Below, in pieces: positions 38,928 through 49,277 of a stretch of DNA of 64,000 nt. The stretch's first letter is position 1. Each line of letters begins with the position of its first letter. The position numbers were made by a program, and so were the translations under genes. Source of the DNA: Ruegeria sp. 6PALISEP08 (GTDB lineage: Bacteria > Pseudomonadota > Alphaproteobacteria > Rhodobacterales > Rhodobacteraceae); NCBI RefSeq assembly GCF_001238295.1, contig NZ_LGXZ01000001.1, positions 434,001 to 498,000 of the forward strand, in the 5' to 3' direction. Below the pieces are notes generated by a model, which worked only from the letters and a program-made list of their open reading frames with translations, searched no databases and was not told the origin of the DNA.

Positions 38928-39073
38928 GCCTTTCTGCCTGCGATCTCGTGCCGAAAAACCGCGCTGTCATCCCCATTTCAGTCAAGGGTGACCTGCCTGT
39001 CCCAAACCCCTTGAGGGGCCATGCCTCGGCCCCGCGCGGTGAACCGGACCCCACACGAGACACGCAATGCCTG

Positions 39074-39111
39074 CCGCCGCCCTTTCGCCCGGAAGGTGCG
39101 GCGGTTTTTTT
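39074..39111 (+). terminator. intrinsic terminator after the recG region
   Basis: CCGCCGC (39074-39080) pairs with GCGGCGG (39098-39104), with an inner CCTT/AAGG extension, followed by seven T residues. It ends plus-strand transcription just before the convergent marC gene. Confidence 0.85.
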
Positions 39112-39754
39112 ATAGCTGGCCGGTTTTGAAAATCTCAAGCAACGCGGACAGGACGGAATTGACCGCAACCGAGGCCAGGATCATCCCCATGATACGGCTG
39201 ATGATCGCCGCACCCGAATGTCCGATCAGGCGAATGATCGGCTCCGCCAGAAGCATCAGAACAAAAGCAACCAACAGTACGGACAGCATGACCAAAGCAG
39301 TGATTCCCTGGTCCGTTGCACTGTACCGGTGGTTATCCGTCAGGATCACGACGGCCAGCATCGCCCCGGGTGAGGCCAGTGAGGGCACGGCGAGGGGAAA
39401 GATTGCCGGATTTTGCTTGTGATACTTGTCTTCCTGATCTTCTTCAGCTTGCCGCTGCTCGATCTCTTGTTTGCTTTCGCCGAAGATCATGGTCAGCGCA
39501 AAAAGGAACAGGATGATGCCGCCTGCCACCTGAAAGGAATTCAGGCCTATATCCAGCGCCTCGATCAGCAATTGTCCGAAAACCAGGAAGAACAGAAGAA
39601 CCCCGGCACTGATGAGCGACGCCAACAAAGCCGTTTTGCGTCGAGATGCTGCGGTGAGGCCTGCGGTGACAGCGATAAATACAGGAATTGTCCCAATCGG
39701 GTCAATGACGACCCAAAGCGTCACGAAATGTTCAAGCAAATTGTTCAAACCCAC
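39110..39754 (-). CDS. MarC family membrane protein
   Basis: A 214-residue polytopic protein with about six helices. The N-terminal LWVVIDPIGTIPVFIAVTAGL and the central FALTMIFGES, VPSLASPGAMLAVVIL and GHSGAAIISRIMGMILASVAVNSVLSAL segments are typical of the MarC (UPF0056) family. Function is not established despite the historic link to multiple antibiotic resistance. Confidence 0.88.
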   Translation of the reverse strand: MGLNNLLEHFVTLWVVIDPIGTIPVFIAVTAGLTAASRRKTALLASLISAGVLLFFLVFGQLLIEALDIGLNSFQVAGGIILFLFALTMIFGESKQEIEQRQAEEDQEDKYHKQNPAIFPLAVPSLASPGAMLAVVILTDNHRYSATDQGITALVMLSVLLVAFVLMLLAEPIIRLIGHSGAAIISRIMGMILASVAVNSVLSALLEIFKTGQL

Positions 39755-39806
39755 CCCTCCTTAAATCTTAGCGGAAGGTAAACGGGTTTACCTCAAATAG
39801 CTACAA

Positions 39807-40259
39807 TCAGGCGCAGTGCGCCTGTTCCGCCTGCGCCATGGCTTCGGCCGTGGCGTCCAATACTAGCAGGATCGAGGCGTGCCGGTTCTTGTAGTCCCTT
39901 GCAGGCATCAGAACCTCAAGGCCGTCAAAGGGCGCATCCGGGGCAGGCCCGTCTTTCTTGAGCATGGCGGTTAGTTGGCCGCGCGCAGCTTCGATTTGAG
40001 CGCGGGTCGCGCCAATGATAGCATCCCCGACAACCGCAGCCGAGGCTTGACCCAAGGCGCAGGCTTTGACGTCCTGACCAAAGGCACTGACACAACCGTC
40101 TTGAACCTTCACATCCACCGTCACGGTCGAACCGCACAGCGGCGAGCGTTTCTTGACCGTCGCGTCCGGGTTGTCCAGACGGTCCAGATGCGGAATGTCC
40201 GCCGCCAGCGCCAGAATGCGCCCAGAGTACAACTTGATCAGATCGTTCTCGCCGCTCAT
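39807..40259 (-). CDS. IscU/NifU-like iron-sulfur scaffold protein
   Basis: A 150-residue protein of the SufU/IscU-like group. The three cluster ligands are visible: Cys in [13 protein letters not shown], Cys in [13 protein letters not shown] and the C-terminal Cys in EQAHCA. The start at 40259 matches the family; the open frame to 40286 is shorter in support. It would assemble or transfer Fe-S clusters. It is divergent from hisI. Confidence 0.82.
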   Translation of the reverse strand: MSGENDLIKLYSGRILALAADIPHLDRLDNPDATVKKRSPLCGSTVTVDVKVQDGCVSAFGQDVKACALGQASAAVVGDAIIGATRAQIEAARGQLTAMLKKDGPAPDAPFDGLEVLMPARDYKNRHASILLVLDATAEAMAQAEQAHCA

Positions 40260-40326
40260 GGCTTTCCCTCGTCGTGTGTTCCTCATACATAGTGGTCACC
40301 CCACCGGATGCAAAAGGTTTTTCGAG

Positions 40327-40698
40327 ATGACTGATACCGTCGTGTTTGATCCAGCGACCCTGAAATACAATGACGCCGGCCTGATCCCGGCCATTGCGCA
40401 GGACGATGTGTCAGGCGAGGTTCTGATGATGGCTTGGATGAATGCCCAGGCTGTTGAAAAGACACTGGAAACGGGCAGGGTGACCTATTGGTCGCGGTCG
40501 CGTCAATCTTTCTGGATCAAGGGCGAAACCTCGGGGCATGTGCAGGAGTTGGTGGATTTTCGGATCGATTGCGATCGGGATTGCCTGCTGGTGCTGGTGC
40601 GTCAGACCGGGGCCGCCTGCCACACCAATCGCCGAACCTGTTTCTACACAGCTGTTCGTGATGGAAACGAGACAGAACTGATGGCTCCTATGGAGTAA
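40327..40698 (+). CDS. hisI: phosphoribosyl-AMP cyclohydrolase
   Basis: A 123-residue enzyme of histidine biosynthesis. The metal-binding motif [29 protein letters not shown] with its cysteines and acidic residues, and the [19 protein letters not shown] segment, are complete. It is the stand-alone form without the HisE domain. Confidence 0.96.
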   Translation: MTDTVVFDPATLKYNDAGLIPAIAQDDVSGEVLMMAWMNAQAVEKTLETGRVTYWSRSRQSFWIKGETSGHVQELVDFRIDCDRDCLLVLVRQTGAACHTNRRTCFYTAVRDGNETELMAPME

Positions 40699-40708
40699 GA
40701 GTGCCAGA

Positions 40709-41590
40709 TCAAAGCCCGACCAGGCGCCGAATATCTGCAGGGCTGGCCCCTTCAGCGCGATATTTCGAGATCGCGCGCGCATCGTCGCGCTTGGCCAATC
40801 GTTTGCCGGCATCATCACGGACCAGATCGTGGTGAAAATACGCAGGCGTTGGCAAGTCCAGCAGCACTTGAAGCAGGACATGAATGCGGGTGGCTTCGAA
40901 CAAATCCTGACCTCGGACCACCTGCGTGATTAATTGCGCGGCGTCGTCAAGGACAACGGACAAATGGTAAGACGTACCCATGTCTCGACGGGACAGAACA
41001 ACATCGCCAACGGTTGCTTCCAATTCATCAGGGGTGAAGGCTATCGTTCCGGTTTCCCCGTCAGGCCCTGAACAAAGTTCGGTGAATTGAAACCTGGAAC
41101 TGTCGTGAATCGCTTGGCAAGCTTTGGAAATGTCCAGCCGCACTGCTTCGTGTTTTGGACGAGGGTGCTGGGTTAAGTCTTTGTCTGCATGCAATTTTCG
41201 ACAAGTTCCGGGATAGATTATTCCGTCCGGCCCGTGCAGCGGTGCGCCTTCCTGCGGAGCGCTGGTTGCAGCGGCAATATCTTTGCGGTTACAGGTGCAG
41301 GGATACAGAAAGCCCTGCGCCCAGAGGTGATTCAGGGCAGCGTCGTAGACCGCCATGCGATCCGACTGGCGCATAACCGGACGTGGCCAATTCATGCCCA
41401 GCCAAGCCAGATCATCATAGATCTGATCCTCCCAATGCTGTCGCGAACGAGATTGGTCGATATCCTCGATCCGCAGCAGGAATTGACCACATTCAGCTGT
41501 GGCCATGTCGCTGGCTATCATCGCGGAATAAGCGTGTCCCAGATGAAGTGGCCCGGTTGGGGAAGGCGCGAAGCGCGTTATAAAAGTCAC
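40709..41590 (-). CDS. gluQ: tRNA glutamyl-Q(34) synthetase
   Basis: A 293-residue GluRS paralog without the anticodon domain. TRFAPSPTGPLHLGHAYSA carries the HIGH-like motif, the zinc site is YPCTCNRKD...YPGTCR, and the KMSKS-like loop is KRLAKRDDA. It charges Glu onto queuosine 34 of tRNA-Asp. Overlaps the upstream methyltransferase by 4 nt. Confidence 0.93.
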   Translation of the reverse strand: MTFITRFAPSPTGPLHLGHAYSAMIASDMATAECGQFLLRIEDIDQSRSRQHWEDQIYDDLAWLGMNWPRPVMRQSDRMAVYDAALNHLWAQGFLYPCTCNRKDIAAATSAPQEGAPLHGPDGIIYPGTCRKLHADKDLTQHPRPKHEAVRLDISKACQAIHDSSRFQFTELCSGPDGETGTIAFTPDELEATVGDVVLSRRDMGTSYHLSVVLDDAAQLITQVVRGQDLFEATRIHVLLQVLLDLPTPAYFHHDLVRDDAGKRLAKRDDARAISKYRAEGASPADIRRLVGL

Positions 41591-42201
41591 GCTTTTTCTA
41601 GAACATACACGTCAGAGTTAAGGTTGATGCCGGGCAAATGTGGCCCATGTTCACGAAACAGCAAACGTGCGGCCCCCATGTCGACCCAATCGGTGATGCG
41701 GCAGGTGAATGTGTGATCTGCCAGCGCGTGATCATTCAAAGACAACGCAAACAGTCCTCCTTTGGGTAAAGCGTGCATCAAAACGTCGAATGTCTCTGGC
41801 GGCGCTGCACCCTGACCGATGGCACCGATGGCCGTGATAACTGAATAGGCATCACGCTTGAGTGGAGCAGGCTTGGTGATATCAAAGCCGGTCAGCGTTT
41901 TGTAAACACCTTTAGCCTTTGCTTCTTCCAGCATTTTGGGGGTGGGGTCCATGCCATCGATAATTTCAAACCCGACTGCGCGCAAAGCCTGACCGGAAAG
42001 TCCGGTTCCACATCCAAAATCCAGAATCCGAGTTTCAGGGTGAGGGTGGACAGACCACAAAGCCGCCGCTACGCGACCGGGGGTGACGTACCCGTGATCT
42101 TCGACCTCTTCATCATAGGTCGCAGCCCAGTTCTTGTAATGCGATTCAGTCTCTTGTGGCGTGCCGAGGTTGTAGGTGCTGTCTAGGAACTTGTCGGTCA
42201 T
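41587..42201 (-). CDS. class I SAM-dependent methyltransferase
   Basis: A 204-residue methyltransferase. The SAM-binding motif I ILDFGCGTGLSGQAL and the acidic residue in DGMDPTPKMLEEA are clear. The N-terminal YKNWAATYDEEVEDHGYVTP segment resembles small-molecule methyltransferases. The substrate is unknown. It is coupled to the GluQ-RS gene. Confidence 0.82.
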   Translation of the reverse strand: MTDKFLDSTYNLGTPQETESHYKNWAATYDEEVEDHGYVTPGRVAAALWSVHPHPETRILDFGCGTGLSGQALRAVGFEIIDGMDPTPKMLEEAKAKGVYKTLTGFDITKPAPLKRDAYSVITAIGAIGQGAAPPETFDVLMHALPKGGLFALSLNDHALADHTFTCRITDWVDMGAARLLFREHGPHLPGINLNSDVYVLEKA

Positions 42202-42238
42202 AACTGCATGCTAAGCCGAGACCACATTGTGCGTCCAG

Positions 42239-43579
42239 TCAGCAATGCTCCAACCAGGTGCTCCATTCCGACTTGGCACGGTCCGTATAGGCTTTGTATC
42301 GGTCCTTCCGGCCGCGCCGCCCACCTTTCAGGCCGTCTACCGGTCGGAATAAGCCAAAGTTCACATTCATTGGCTGAAATGTCTTGGCCTCGGCCCCGCC
42401 CGTGATGTGATGGATCAAGGCGCCCATGGCGCTGTCTTGTGGCAATTCCGGCAGGTCGCGGCCCAAGATTTCGGCGGCGGCCAGACGCCCGGCCAGCAAC
42501 CCCATTGCTGCGCTTTCGACATAACCCTCAACACCTGTGATCTGCCCGGCAAACCGGATGTTGGGTTTCGATTTCAACCGCATCTGCGCATCAAGCAGCG
42601 TGGGCGAGTTGATGAACGTGTTGCGGTGAATGCCGCCCAATCGTGCGAAACTTGCGTTCTCAAGGCCGGGGATCATACGGAACACCTCGGTCTGTGCGCC
42701 ATATTTCATCTTGGTCTGGAACCCCACGATATTGAACAGTGTGCCCAATGCGTTGTCACGGCGCAGTTGCACCACGGCATGAGATTTCACGTCCGGCGCA
42801 TGCGGATTGGTCAAGCCAACAGGTTTCATCGGACCATGGCGCAAAGTCTCGCGCCCGCGTTCTGCCATGACTTCGATGGGCAAGCAGCCGTCAAAGTAGC
42901 CAGCTGTTTCTCCTTCGTGAAACTCGGCCTTGTCAGCGGCCAAAAGCGCGTCGATGAACGCCTCATACTGATCACGGTCCATCGGACAGTTCAGATAGGC
43001 TGTGCGCTCTTCTTCAGTCTCTCCCTTGTCATACCGCGATTGCATCCAAGCCTTCGACATATCGATGCTATCGGCATAGACGATGGGGGCAATGGCATCA
43101 AAGAAGGCCAGCGCCTCGGCACCTGTTTCCGTGCGGATCGCTTCACTCAGCGCAGGCGAGGTCAGAGGCCCGGTTGCAAAGATCCATTGGCCATCATCGG
43201 GCAGGGCGGTCACTTCTTCGTCCGTGACCGATATACGCGGATGGGCGCGGAGTTTTGCAGTGACGCTTGCGGCAAAGGGATCGCGATCCACCGCCAGAGC
43301 CCCTCCGGCGGGCAAACGATGGGAATCAGCGGTTGTCATGATCAGCCCGTTGGCGGCCCGCATTTCCCAATGCAACAGGCCCACCGCGTTCTGTTCGTCA
43401 TCATCCGACCGGAACGAGTTCGAGCACACCATTTCAGCCAGATTGCCGGTTTGATGGGCAAATGTGCCAACCGTGGGGCGCATTTCATGGATCACCACGT
43501 CAACGCCCATTTCAGCCGCTTGCCACGCCGCCTCGGATCCGGCCATTCCGCCGCCTACAATATGCAAAACTTGTGTCAT
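42239..43579 (-). CDS. trmFO: methylenetetrahydrofolate-tRNA-(uracil-5-)-methyltransferase TrmFO
   Basis: A 446-residue flavoprotein. The FAD-binding motif [17 protein letters not shown] starts the protein, followed by [25 protein letters not shown] with a conserved Cys and the C-terminal [25 protein letters not shown]. It makes T54 in tRNA using methylene-THF. The start at 43579 fits; the upstream extension of 20 codons does not. Confidence 0.95.
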   Translation of the reverse strand: MTQVLHIVGGGMAGSEAAWQAAEMGVDVVIHEMRPTVGTFAHQTGNLAEMVCSNSFRSDDDEQNAVGLLHWEMRAANGLIMTTADSHRLPAGGALAVDRDPFAASVTAKLRAHPRISVTDEEVTALPDDGQWIFATGPLTSPALSEAIRTETGAEALAFFDAIAPIVYADSIDMSKAWMQSRYDKGETEEERTAYLNCPMDRDQYEAFIDALLAADKAEFHEGETAGYFDGCLPIEVMAERGRETLRHGPMKPVGLTNPHAPDVKSHAVVQLRRDNALGTLFNIVGFQTKMKYGAQTEVFRMIPGLENASFARLGGIHRNTFINSPTLLDAQMRLKSKPNIRFAGQITGVEGYVESAAMGLLAGRLAAAEILGRDLPELPQDSAMGALIHHITGGAEAKTFQPMNVNFGLFRPVDGLKGGRRGRKDRYKAYTDRAKSEWSTWLEHC

Positions 43580-43631
43580 GCGCTGCCACATAGGGCAGAC
43601 CACAATCGGGCGCAACTCAGCCAGCGCTGAT

Positions 43632-43834
43632 TTAGCCAATTTTAAAGGGGAATCTTGGGGTCGCCGCTGCGGGAATGTCAGCGCTGGTGAGAGAGACCAG
43701 CTGGAGGGACCTTCCGCCCACGACGACCCAAAAGTGTCCTGAGGCCTCAGCCTCGACCCAGCTTTGCCACAGAGTCGCCGTTTTGAAAAGTGCTAAAATC
43801 AAAACAGTGGCAAAAAATATGCAAAACAATTGCC

Positions 43835-43838
<4 letters not shown>
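43632..43838 (-). CDS. small protein with N-terminal membrane helix
   Basis: A 68-residue reading frame whose ATG overlaps the enoyl-CoA hydratase stop (ATGA). Residues about 1-18 are hydrophobic and the rest is small and soluble. The overlap is the main support. No family recognised; it may be spurious. Confidence 0.45.
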
Positions 43839-44620
<782 letters not shown>

Positions 44621-44678
44621 CTTGCCCTCCGATCCCAAGTTGGGCCAACTCTAGGTCGGGAAGAGCAGGAGGGAAAGT

Positions 44679-45122
44679 ATGGCTTTGGCAATGAATCGGG
44701 ATGAACTGTCGCAATACCTCAACGAGGTGTTCCCTCAGGTGCATCAGGACTTTGTTGTCGAAGATCTGACGGAGGACACCATCACCATGCGTCTTGTGGT
44801 GCAGGAACGACATCTGCGCCCCGGCGGCACAGTGTCAGGGCCGTCCATGTTTGGTCTGGCGGATGTCAGTGTCTATGCGATGGTTTTGGCGCGAAAGGGG
44901 CGGCAATCCTTGGTGGTGACGACCAACAGTTCATTGGATTTTCTGCGCAAGCCAGCCGGGGGCGTCGACTTGATTGCAAGCTGCCGATTGCTGAAGCTGG
45001 GCAGGACGCTGGCGGTTGGGGACGTCTTGATCTTTTCCGAAGGCGTGGATGGTCCGGTTGCACGTGCAACGATGACCTATTCTATTCCGCCTGCAGGCTC
45101 TGCAGCGGCACAATTCGGATAA
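44679..45122 (+). CDS. PaaI-type hotdog thioesterase
   Basis: A 147-residue hotdog-fold protein. The motif RPGGTVSGPSMFGLADVSVYAMVLAR corresponds to the PaaI/4HBT active region, with Asp in LADVS as a probable catalytic residue, and VVTTNSSLDFLRKPAGG is the following strand pattern. Likely acyl-CoA thioesterase. The ATG follows AGGAGGG. Divergent from the enoyl-CoA hydratase. Confidence 0.82.
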   Translation: MALAMNRDELSQYLNEVFPQVHQDFVVEDLTEDTITMRLVVQERHLRPGGTVSGPSMFGLADVSVYAMVLARKGRQSLVVTTNSSLDFLRKPAGGVDLIASCRLLKLGRTLAVGDVLIFSEGVDGPVARATMTYSIPPAGSAAAQFG

Positions 45123-45126
45123 AAAA

Positions 45127-45147
45127 GGCCGGGGACAGGCCCCGGCC
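45127..45147 (-). terminator. intrinsic terminator, mainly for the DUF1127 gene
   Basis: GGCCGGGG (45127-45134) and CCCCGGCC (45140-45147) form an 8-bp stem with a 5-nt loop. Read on the minus strand it is followed by six T residues. Confidence 0.8.
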
Positions 45148-45182
45148 CAGGAAGAGGTCCCAAAATTGGGACTGGGGATTCC

Positions 45183-45410
45183 TTAAACCTGCCAGAAACA
45201 GCGCTTTACTTCGCGGTGTGCCTGGCGACGGGTCAGGCCGACATCCTGTAGCAGCCGGTCATCCAGATAGCCCAGGTTGACGCGGCTGCGCCGACGGCGC
45301 TCCCATTGAGTGACAGCCGCCGCAAACCGCACGGCCAGTGATGCGATCAGAGGCAGCCGAGGGCTGTCGTTCAGCAGCATAAGGGCGGGGTTGTGCATCG
45401 TGCGTGTCAT
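45183..45410 (-). CDS. DUF1127 small basic protein
   Basis: A 75-residue protein. The C-terminal module SRVNLGYLDDRLLQDVGLTRRQAHREV is the DUF1127 motif with its Arg-rich helix. Such proteins bind RNA or affect RNA decay and phosphate or nitrogen physiology in some alphaproteobacteria. The start at 45410 follows AAGGAA. Divergent from the MocR gene. Confidence 0.85.
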   Translation of the reverse strand: MTRTMHNPALMLLNDSPRLPLIASLAVRFAAAVTQWERRRRSRVNLGYLDDRLLQDVGLTRRQAHREVKRCFWQV

Positions 45411-45433
45411 CTTGGTATTCCTTTCAAATTGTA

Positions 45434-45490
45434 TTGACACAAAGTAGTAACTTTCGGTACAAGAGCTTGATACATTCGACATTGTGTCAA
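45434..45490. promoter_or_regulatory. paired inverted repeat between the DUF1127 and MocR genes
   Basis: TTGACACAA (45434-45442) and TTGTGTCAA (45482-45490) are perfect inverted copies 39 bp apart. The first includes a TTGACA -35-like element for rightward transcription. They are candidate operator half-sites for the MocR-type regulator. Confidence 0.5.
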
Positions 45491-45509
45491 ATGCAAAGGA
45501 AGAATTGTA

Positions 45510-46913
45510 ATGGATACAATTTGGCCAGACACATTGCCAAAATCCAAGGGGCCAAAATACACCTTGGTCGCCGATACAATTCGAAAAGCGATCGAAAACA
45601 AAACGTTAGATATCGGAGCCAAGCTGCCGCCCGTGCGTGAACTTGCTTTTCGGTTGCAGATCACACCGGGCACAGTTGCGCGGGCTTATACGATTCTGAC
45701 GGATGAGGGCTTGCTACAAGCCGAGGTTGGACGTGGTACATTTGTCGCTCCTCCGAAATCTCCGATTCTGGACGATGTCTGGTCGCGGCAACTTCACCTC
45801 GCCGAGGCGCAAAACGCCAACCACGTCAGCTTGTTCAGCCCACGTTTGGTGGATATGGGGCAGGTTTCGCTGGTGCGTGAATGTTTGCAGAAGGTGGCGC
45901 AGTCTGATCCGGCCTTGTTCATGAGTTATCCGACGCGCGACGCCTACAAACCCATGCGGCAGGTGGTTGTCGATTGGTTGTCGGATTTGCCACTGGGTCA
46001 ATTGACGGATGACGACATTGTACTGACCCATGGGGGGCAGAACGGGTTGTGTCTTGTGTTTCAAAGCATCCTTCAGGGTCCTAAACCAGTCGTGCTGGTT
46101 GAAGATCTGTCTTATGCCGGGTTCCGTCGCGCGGGTGAACTGATGCGGGCTGAAGTGGTTGGTATTCGAATGGACAAGTGGGGCATTGATCCAACCGCCA
46201 TGGAACATGTGCTGCGCCAGACGCCAGCCCAGATCATCTGTGTCTCACCCGAGGTACAAAACCCCACCGCATTGCACACTCCCCTGGAACGGCGGAAAGA
46301 GGTGGTCGAGATTGCGCGACGTTTCGATGTGCAGATCGTCGAGGATGATTGCTACCGGATGGGCGATGCCAAGGAACCCAGCTTTCGTGCGCTTGCACCT
46401 GAACGGGGTTGGCATGTGTCTTCGATCTCCAAGATACTGACCCCGGCGTTACGGGTCGGGTTCGCAATCGCCCCGAAAGACCGCAGCGCAGATCTGCGCC
46501 GGTCGGCGGAATACGGGTATTTCGGGTTGGCGCAGCCACTGGCAGAATTAACGCGGCTTTTGTTGTCCGACCCTCGAACCCGGCAAATCGCCAAGGACGT
46601 GCGCATGAGGATGGGGGATTACGTTCGTGTGGCAGTGAATGCATTAGGTGGTTTTGATCTGAACTGGGCCCCGGATGTCCCCTTTGTCTGGCTGAATCTG
46701 CCGTCCGGCTGGCGTGCCGCGGCCTTTAGCCGTGCGGCAGAGCGTGAGGGGATTCAACTACGTTCGGCAGATGAGTTCGCACTCCGTGATGGGCGCGCGC
46801 CCAACGCGGTGCGTATTGCAGTGAACGGGCATGTTTCGTTGCAACGGTTCGAGAACGCGATGGTGCGGCTGCGAAATCTGTTGGACAATCCACCTGAGCA
46901 AATCAGTGTCTGA
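45510..46913 (+). CDS. MocR-type regulator (GntR winged helix plus aminotransferase domain)
   Basis: A 467-residue protein. Residues about 15-85 form a GntR helix-turn-helix (LPPVRELAFRLQITPGTVARAYTILTDEGLL) and about 110-460 a fold-type I aminotransferase domain, with the PLP Lys in SSISKILTPALRVGF and a conserved Asp in IVEDDCYRMG. MocR proteins sense PLP or amino acids and often control a divergent gene, here DUF1127. The target pathway is unknown. Confidence 0.9.
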   Translation: MDTIWPDTLPKSKGPKYTLVADTIRKAIENKTLDIGAKLPPVRELAFRLQITPGTVARAYTILTDEGLLQAEVGRGTFVAPPKSPILDDVWSRQLHLAEAQNANHVSLFSPRLVDMGQVSLVRECLQKVAQSDPALFMSYPTRDAYKPMRQVVVDWLSDLPLGQLTDDDIVLTHGGQNGLCLVFQSILQGPKPVVLVEDLSYAGFRRAGELMRAEVVGIRMDKWGIDPTAMEHVLRQTPAQIICVSPEVQNPTALHTPLERRKEVVEIARRFDVQIVEDDCYRMGDAKEPSFRALAPERGWHVSSISKILTPALRVGFAIAPKDRSADLRRSAEYGYFGLAQPLAELTRLLLSDPRTRQIAKDVRMRMGDYVRVAVNALGGFDLNWAPDVPFVWLNLPSGWRAAAFSRAAEREGIQLRSADEFALRDGRAPNAVRIAVNGHVSLQRFENAMVRLRNLLDNPPEQISV

Positions 46914-46981
46914 AATTGGGGTAAAATAATACCTATTTTGTAAGTTGTTGTTTTAGCATACTAAAAACTGATCCGCTGTGC

Positions 46982-47010
46982 TTGACCTGCGCGCAAGCAC
47001 CCCATAGAAC
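46982..47010 (+). promoter_or_regulatory. rplM promoter
   Basis: TTGACC (46982-46987) and TAGAAC (47005-47010) are separated by 17 bp, typical of strong alphaproteobacterial housekeeping promoters. Transcription would begin near 47017. Confidence 0.6.
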
Positions 47011-47026
47011 CCATCCATCGAATTCG

Positions 47027-47050
47027 GACCGCTCCGCTGGGGCGGTCTTT
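47027..47050 (+). promoter_or_regulatory. leader hairpin upstream of rplM
   Basis: GACCGCTCC (47027-47035) pairs with GGGGCGGTC (47039-47047), with one G-U pair and a 3-nt loop, followed by TTT. It lies in the predicted 5' UTR and could be an attenuator or a ribosomal-protein binding site. Confidence 0.5.
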
Positions 47051-47074
47051 CACATCAAACAGGACTATCCTGCC

Positions 47075-47533
47075 ATGAAAACCTTTTCTGCAACACCTGC
47101 AGACATCGACAAGAAATGGATCCTGATCGACGCCGAGGGCGTTGTTCTGGGCCGTCTTGCCTCGATCGTCGCCATGCGCCTGCGTGGCAAGCACAAAGCG
47201 TCGTTCACCCCGAACATGGACATGGGCGACAACGTCATCGTGATCAACGCTGACAAAATCCAGATGACCGGCAAGAAGCGCGAAGAAAACTTCTACTGGC
47301 ACACTGGCCACCCGGGCGGCATCAAGTCGCGCACCAAGCAGCAGATCCTCGAGGGCAAGCACCCCGAGCGCGTCGTGACCCAGGCGGTCAAGCGCATGCT
47401 GCCGGGCAACCGCCTGTCGCGTCAGGTTATGACGAACCTGCGCGTCTACGCTGGTGCCGAGCATCCTCATGAGGCGCAAGCGCCCGAAGTTCTGGACGTT
47501 AAGTCCATGAACAAGAAAAACACCCGGAGCTAA
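47075..47533 (+). CDS. rplM: 50S ribosomal protein L13
   Basis: A 152-residue protein with the standard [16 protein letters not shown] and [31 protein letters not shown] motifs. The start at 47075 matches the family. The stop overlaps or abuts the rpsI start region, the usual rplM-rpsI operon. Confidence 0.98.
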   Translation: MKTFSATPADIDKKWILIDAEGVVLGRLASIVAMRLRGKHKASFTPNMDMGDNVIVINADKIQMTGKKREENFYWHTGHPGGIKSRTKQQILEGKHPERVVTQAVKRMLPGNRLSRQVMTNLRVYAGAEHPHEAQAPEVLDVKSMNKKNTRS

Positions 47534-47538
47534 TGACC

Positions 47539-48024
47539 ATGGCTGATCAGATCAATACTCTCGAAGAGCTGAGCGCCGTTGCAGGCGTTGAGGTTGTGGC
47601 CGAAGAAGTCATCGTGCGTGAACCCGTACGTGACGAACTGGGCCGTTCCTACGCAACCGGCAAGCGTAAAGACGCTGTCGCACGCGTTTGGATCAAACCG
47701 GGCTCCGGCAAAGTCACCGTGAACGGCAAAGACCAGGACGTGTACTTCGCGCGCCCCGTTCTGCAGCTGATCCTGCGCCAGCCGTTTCAGGTTGCCGGCG
47801 TAGAAGGCGAGTTCGACGTTGTTGCAACCGTCAAAGGCGGTGGCCTGACCGGTCAGGCCGGTGCGGTCAAGCACGGCATCTCGAAAGCGCTACAACTGTA
47901 CGATCCGAGCCTGCGTGGCGCTCTGAAAGCCGCAGGCTTCCTGACCCGCGACAGCCGGGTTGTGGAACGTAAGAAATTCGGTAAGCGCAAAGCCCGCCGT
48001 TCGTTCCAGTTCTCCAAGCGTTAA
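47539..48024 (+). CDS. rpsI: 30S ribosomal protein S9
   Basis: A 161-residue protein with a 30-residue acidic N-terminal extension seen in alphaproteobacteria, then [15 protein letters not shown] and the C-terminal [17 protein letters not shown] that reaches the P-site tRNA. ATG 47539 has GGAG 9 nt upstream; ATG 47533 overlaps the rplM stop and is an alternative. Confidence 0.97.
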   Translation: MADQINTLEELSAVAGVEVVAEEVIVREPVRDELGRSYATGKRKDAVARVWIKPGSGKVTVNGKDQDVYFARPVLQLILRQPFQVAGVEGEFDVVATVKGGGLTGQAGAVKHGISKALQLYDPSLRGALKAAGFLTRDSRVVERKKFGKRKARRSFQFSKR

Positions 48025-48048
48025 TCGCCGGGAATATCCAAATAGAAA

Positions 48049-48077
48049 GGGCTCGCTCTCGCGAGCCCTTTTTCTTT
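48049..48077 (+). terminator. intrinsic terminator of rplM-rpsI
   Basis: GGGCTCGC (48049-48056), a TCTC loop and GCGAGCCC (48061-48068) are followed by TTTTTCTTT. Confidence 0.95.
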
Positions 48078-48091
48078 GCGTCTACATTGGT

Positions 48092-49252
48092 TTATTCCTC
48101 GTAAACCAGCTTCCACGTTCCGTTTTCAACGACATTGACGAACACGGTATCCGCGCCTTGATGATCATCCGGTCCATAGGTGATGTGGTTGCCGACCAGA
48201 TCGTCCTGATAGTCCAGCGATTCCATGGCTTCGATAAAGCTGTCATGAGTCAGGTCCGGGCCTGCGGCCTCAAGCGCTTTGACCATCATCTCGGCAGCAG
48301 AATAGCCCAGCATTGCGAACCCAACCGGATCTTCACCCGTGGCGGCTTTGTACTCTTCGATAAATGCGGCGGGTGCGGGATCATCCGCGCGGGCCCACAG
48401 ATCCTGCCATGAGGCAGCAGCATAGAACCCTTCGGTCACGCCTCCGGGAACTTTCGCCACGACTGTCAGGAAACTGGCCGAGGTGCCCAGGAATTTCATA
48501 TCCGCCAGGCCCATCTTCTTGGCTGTGCCAACTACGGTAATTGCCTGGCGAACGCCCAGCGCCATCGTGACAATGTCACAGCCTTCTTCCTTGAGTTTGC
48601 TGAGTGAGCCCACGAAATCGGTCTCATCTGGCTTATGCGTGGTTTCGGATCCAAATGTGATCCCGGCCTCTTCCGCCCCGGCCTTGCTGCCTTCCAGAAT
48701 TTCCTCACCAAAATCGGTGGGCAGATACATTGTGCAAACGGTTTGCGATCCAAATTCACCCGCGAGGTATTTCACGCCAACGCGGGCTTGATCATAGTAA
48801 GTTGAGAACGAGGTGAACTTGTTGCGCATCGGCTCTTGCAACATCTGCCGCGCTGCCGTCAGGGGGGCGACGTTGGGAATGCCCTTTGGATCCAAAAGTT
48901 TGAACCCGGCCATGTTCATCGGTGTGCCCAGAGATTGCAGCATCGCAAAAACTTTGTCCCGGTTCAGCAGTTTGTTATAGCCCTGCATGGCACGCGGCAT
49001 TTGATAGCCGTTGTCTTCGACAACAAAGCGGATTTGTCGACCGTGCACGCCTCCAGCTGCATTGACACGGTCAAACACGACATTTGCGCCTTTGGTGGCA
49101 GGAACGCCAACAGCAGCGAATATGCCGCTTAGATCGTTGACCGACCCGATGACGATTTCATCATCGGTGACGCCTTGGGTTTGGGCCAAACCCATGGTCG
49201 CCGTGGCGGTCAAGGCCGTGGCGGCAGCCAATAGTTTGAATGAATTTCTCAT
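48092..49252 (-). CDS. ABC transporter substrate-binding protein (branched-chain type)
   Basis: A 386-residue exported periplasmic-binding protein of the LivK/leucine-binding type. The signal peptide ends near MGLAQ, and the mature N-terminus has VTDDEIVIGSVNDLSGIFAAVG. The start at 49252 follows GGAGGAGAGAG. It is the last gene of the liv-type cluster and would supply LivHMGF. The ligand may be a carboxylic acid rather than an amino acid, given the acyl-CoA ligase beside it. Confidence 0.92.
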   Translation of the reverse strand: MRNSFKLLAAATALTATATMGLAQTQGVTDDEIVIGSVNDLSGIFAAVGVPATKGANVVFDRVNAAGGVHGRQIRFVVEDNGYQMPRAMQGYNKLLNRDKVFAMLQSLGTPMNMAGFKLLDPKGIPNVAPLTAARQMLQEPMRNKFTSFSTYYDQARVGVKYLAGEFGSQTVCTMYLPTDFGEEILEGSKAGAEEAGITFGSETTHKPDETDFVGSLSKLKEEGCDIVTMALGVRQAITVVGTAKKMGLADMKFLGTSASFLTVVAKVPGGVTEGFYAAASWQDLWARADDPAPAAFIEEYKAATGEDPVGFAMLGYSAAEMMVKALEAAGPDLTHDSFIEAMESLDYQDDLVGNHITYGPDDHQGADTVFVNVVENGTWKLVYEE

Positions 49253-49277
49253 CTCTCTCCTCCCGAAATTCCTTTGA

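Noticed and set aside
42407..43630. 407-residue open frame on the plus strand
   Set aside because: Antisense to trmFO; composition rich in His, Gln and Arg, typical of shadow frames.
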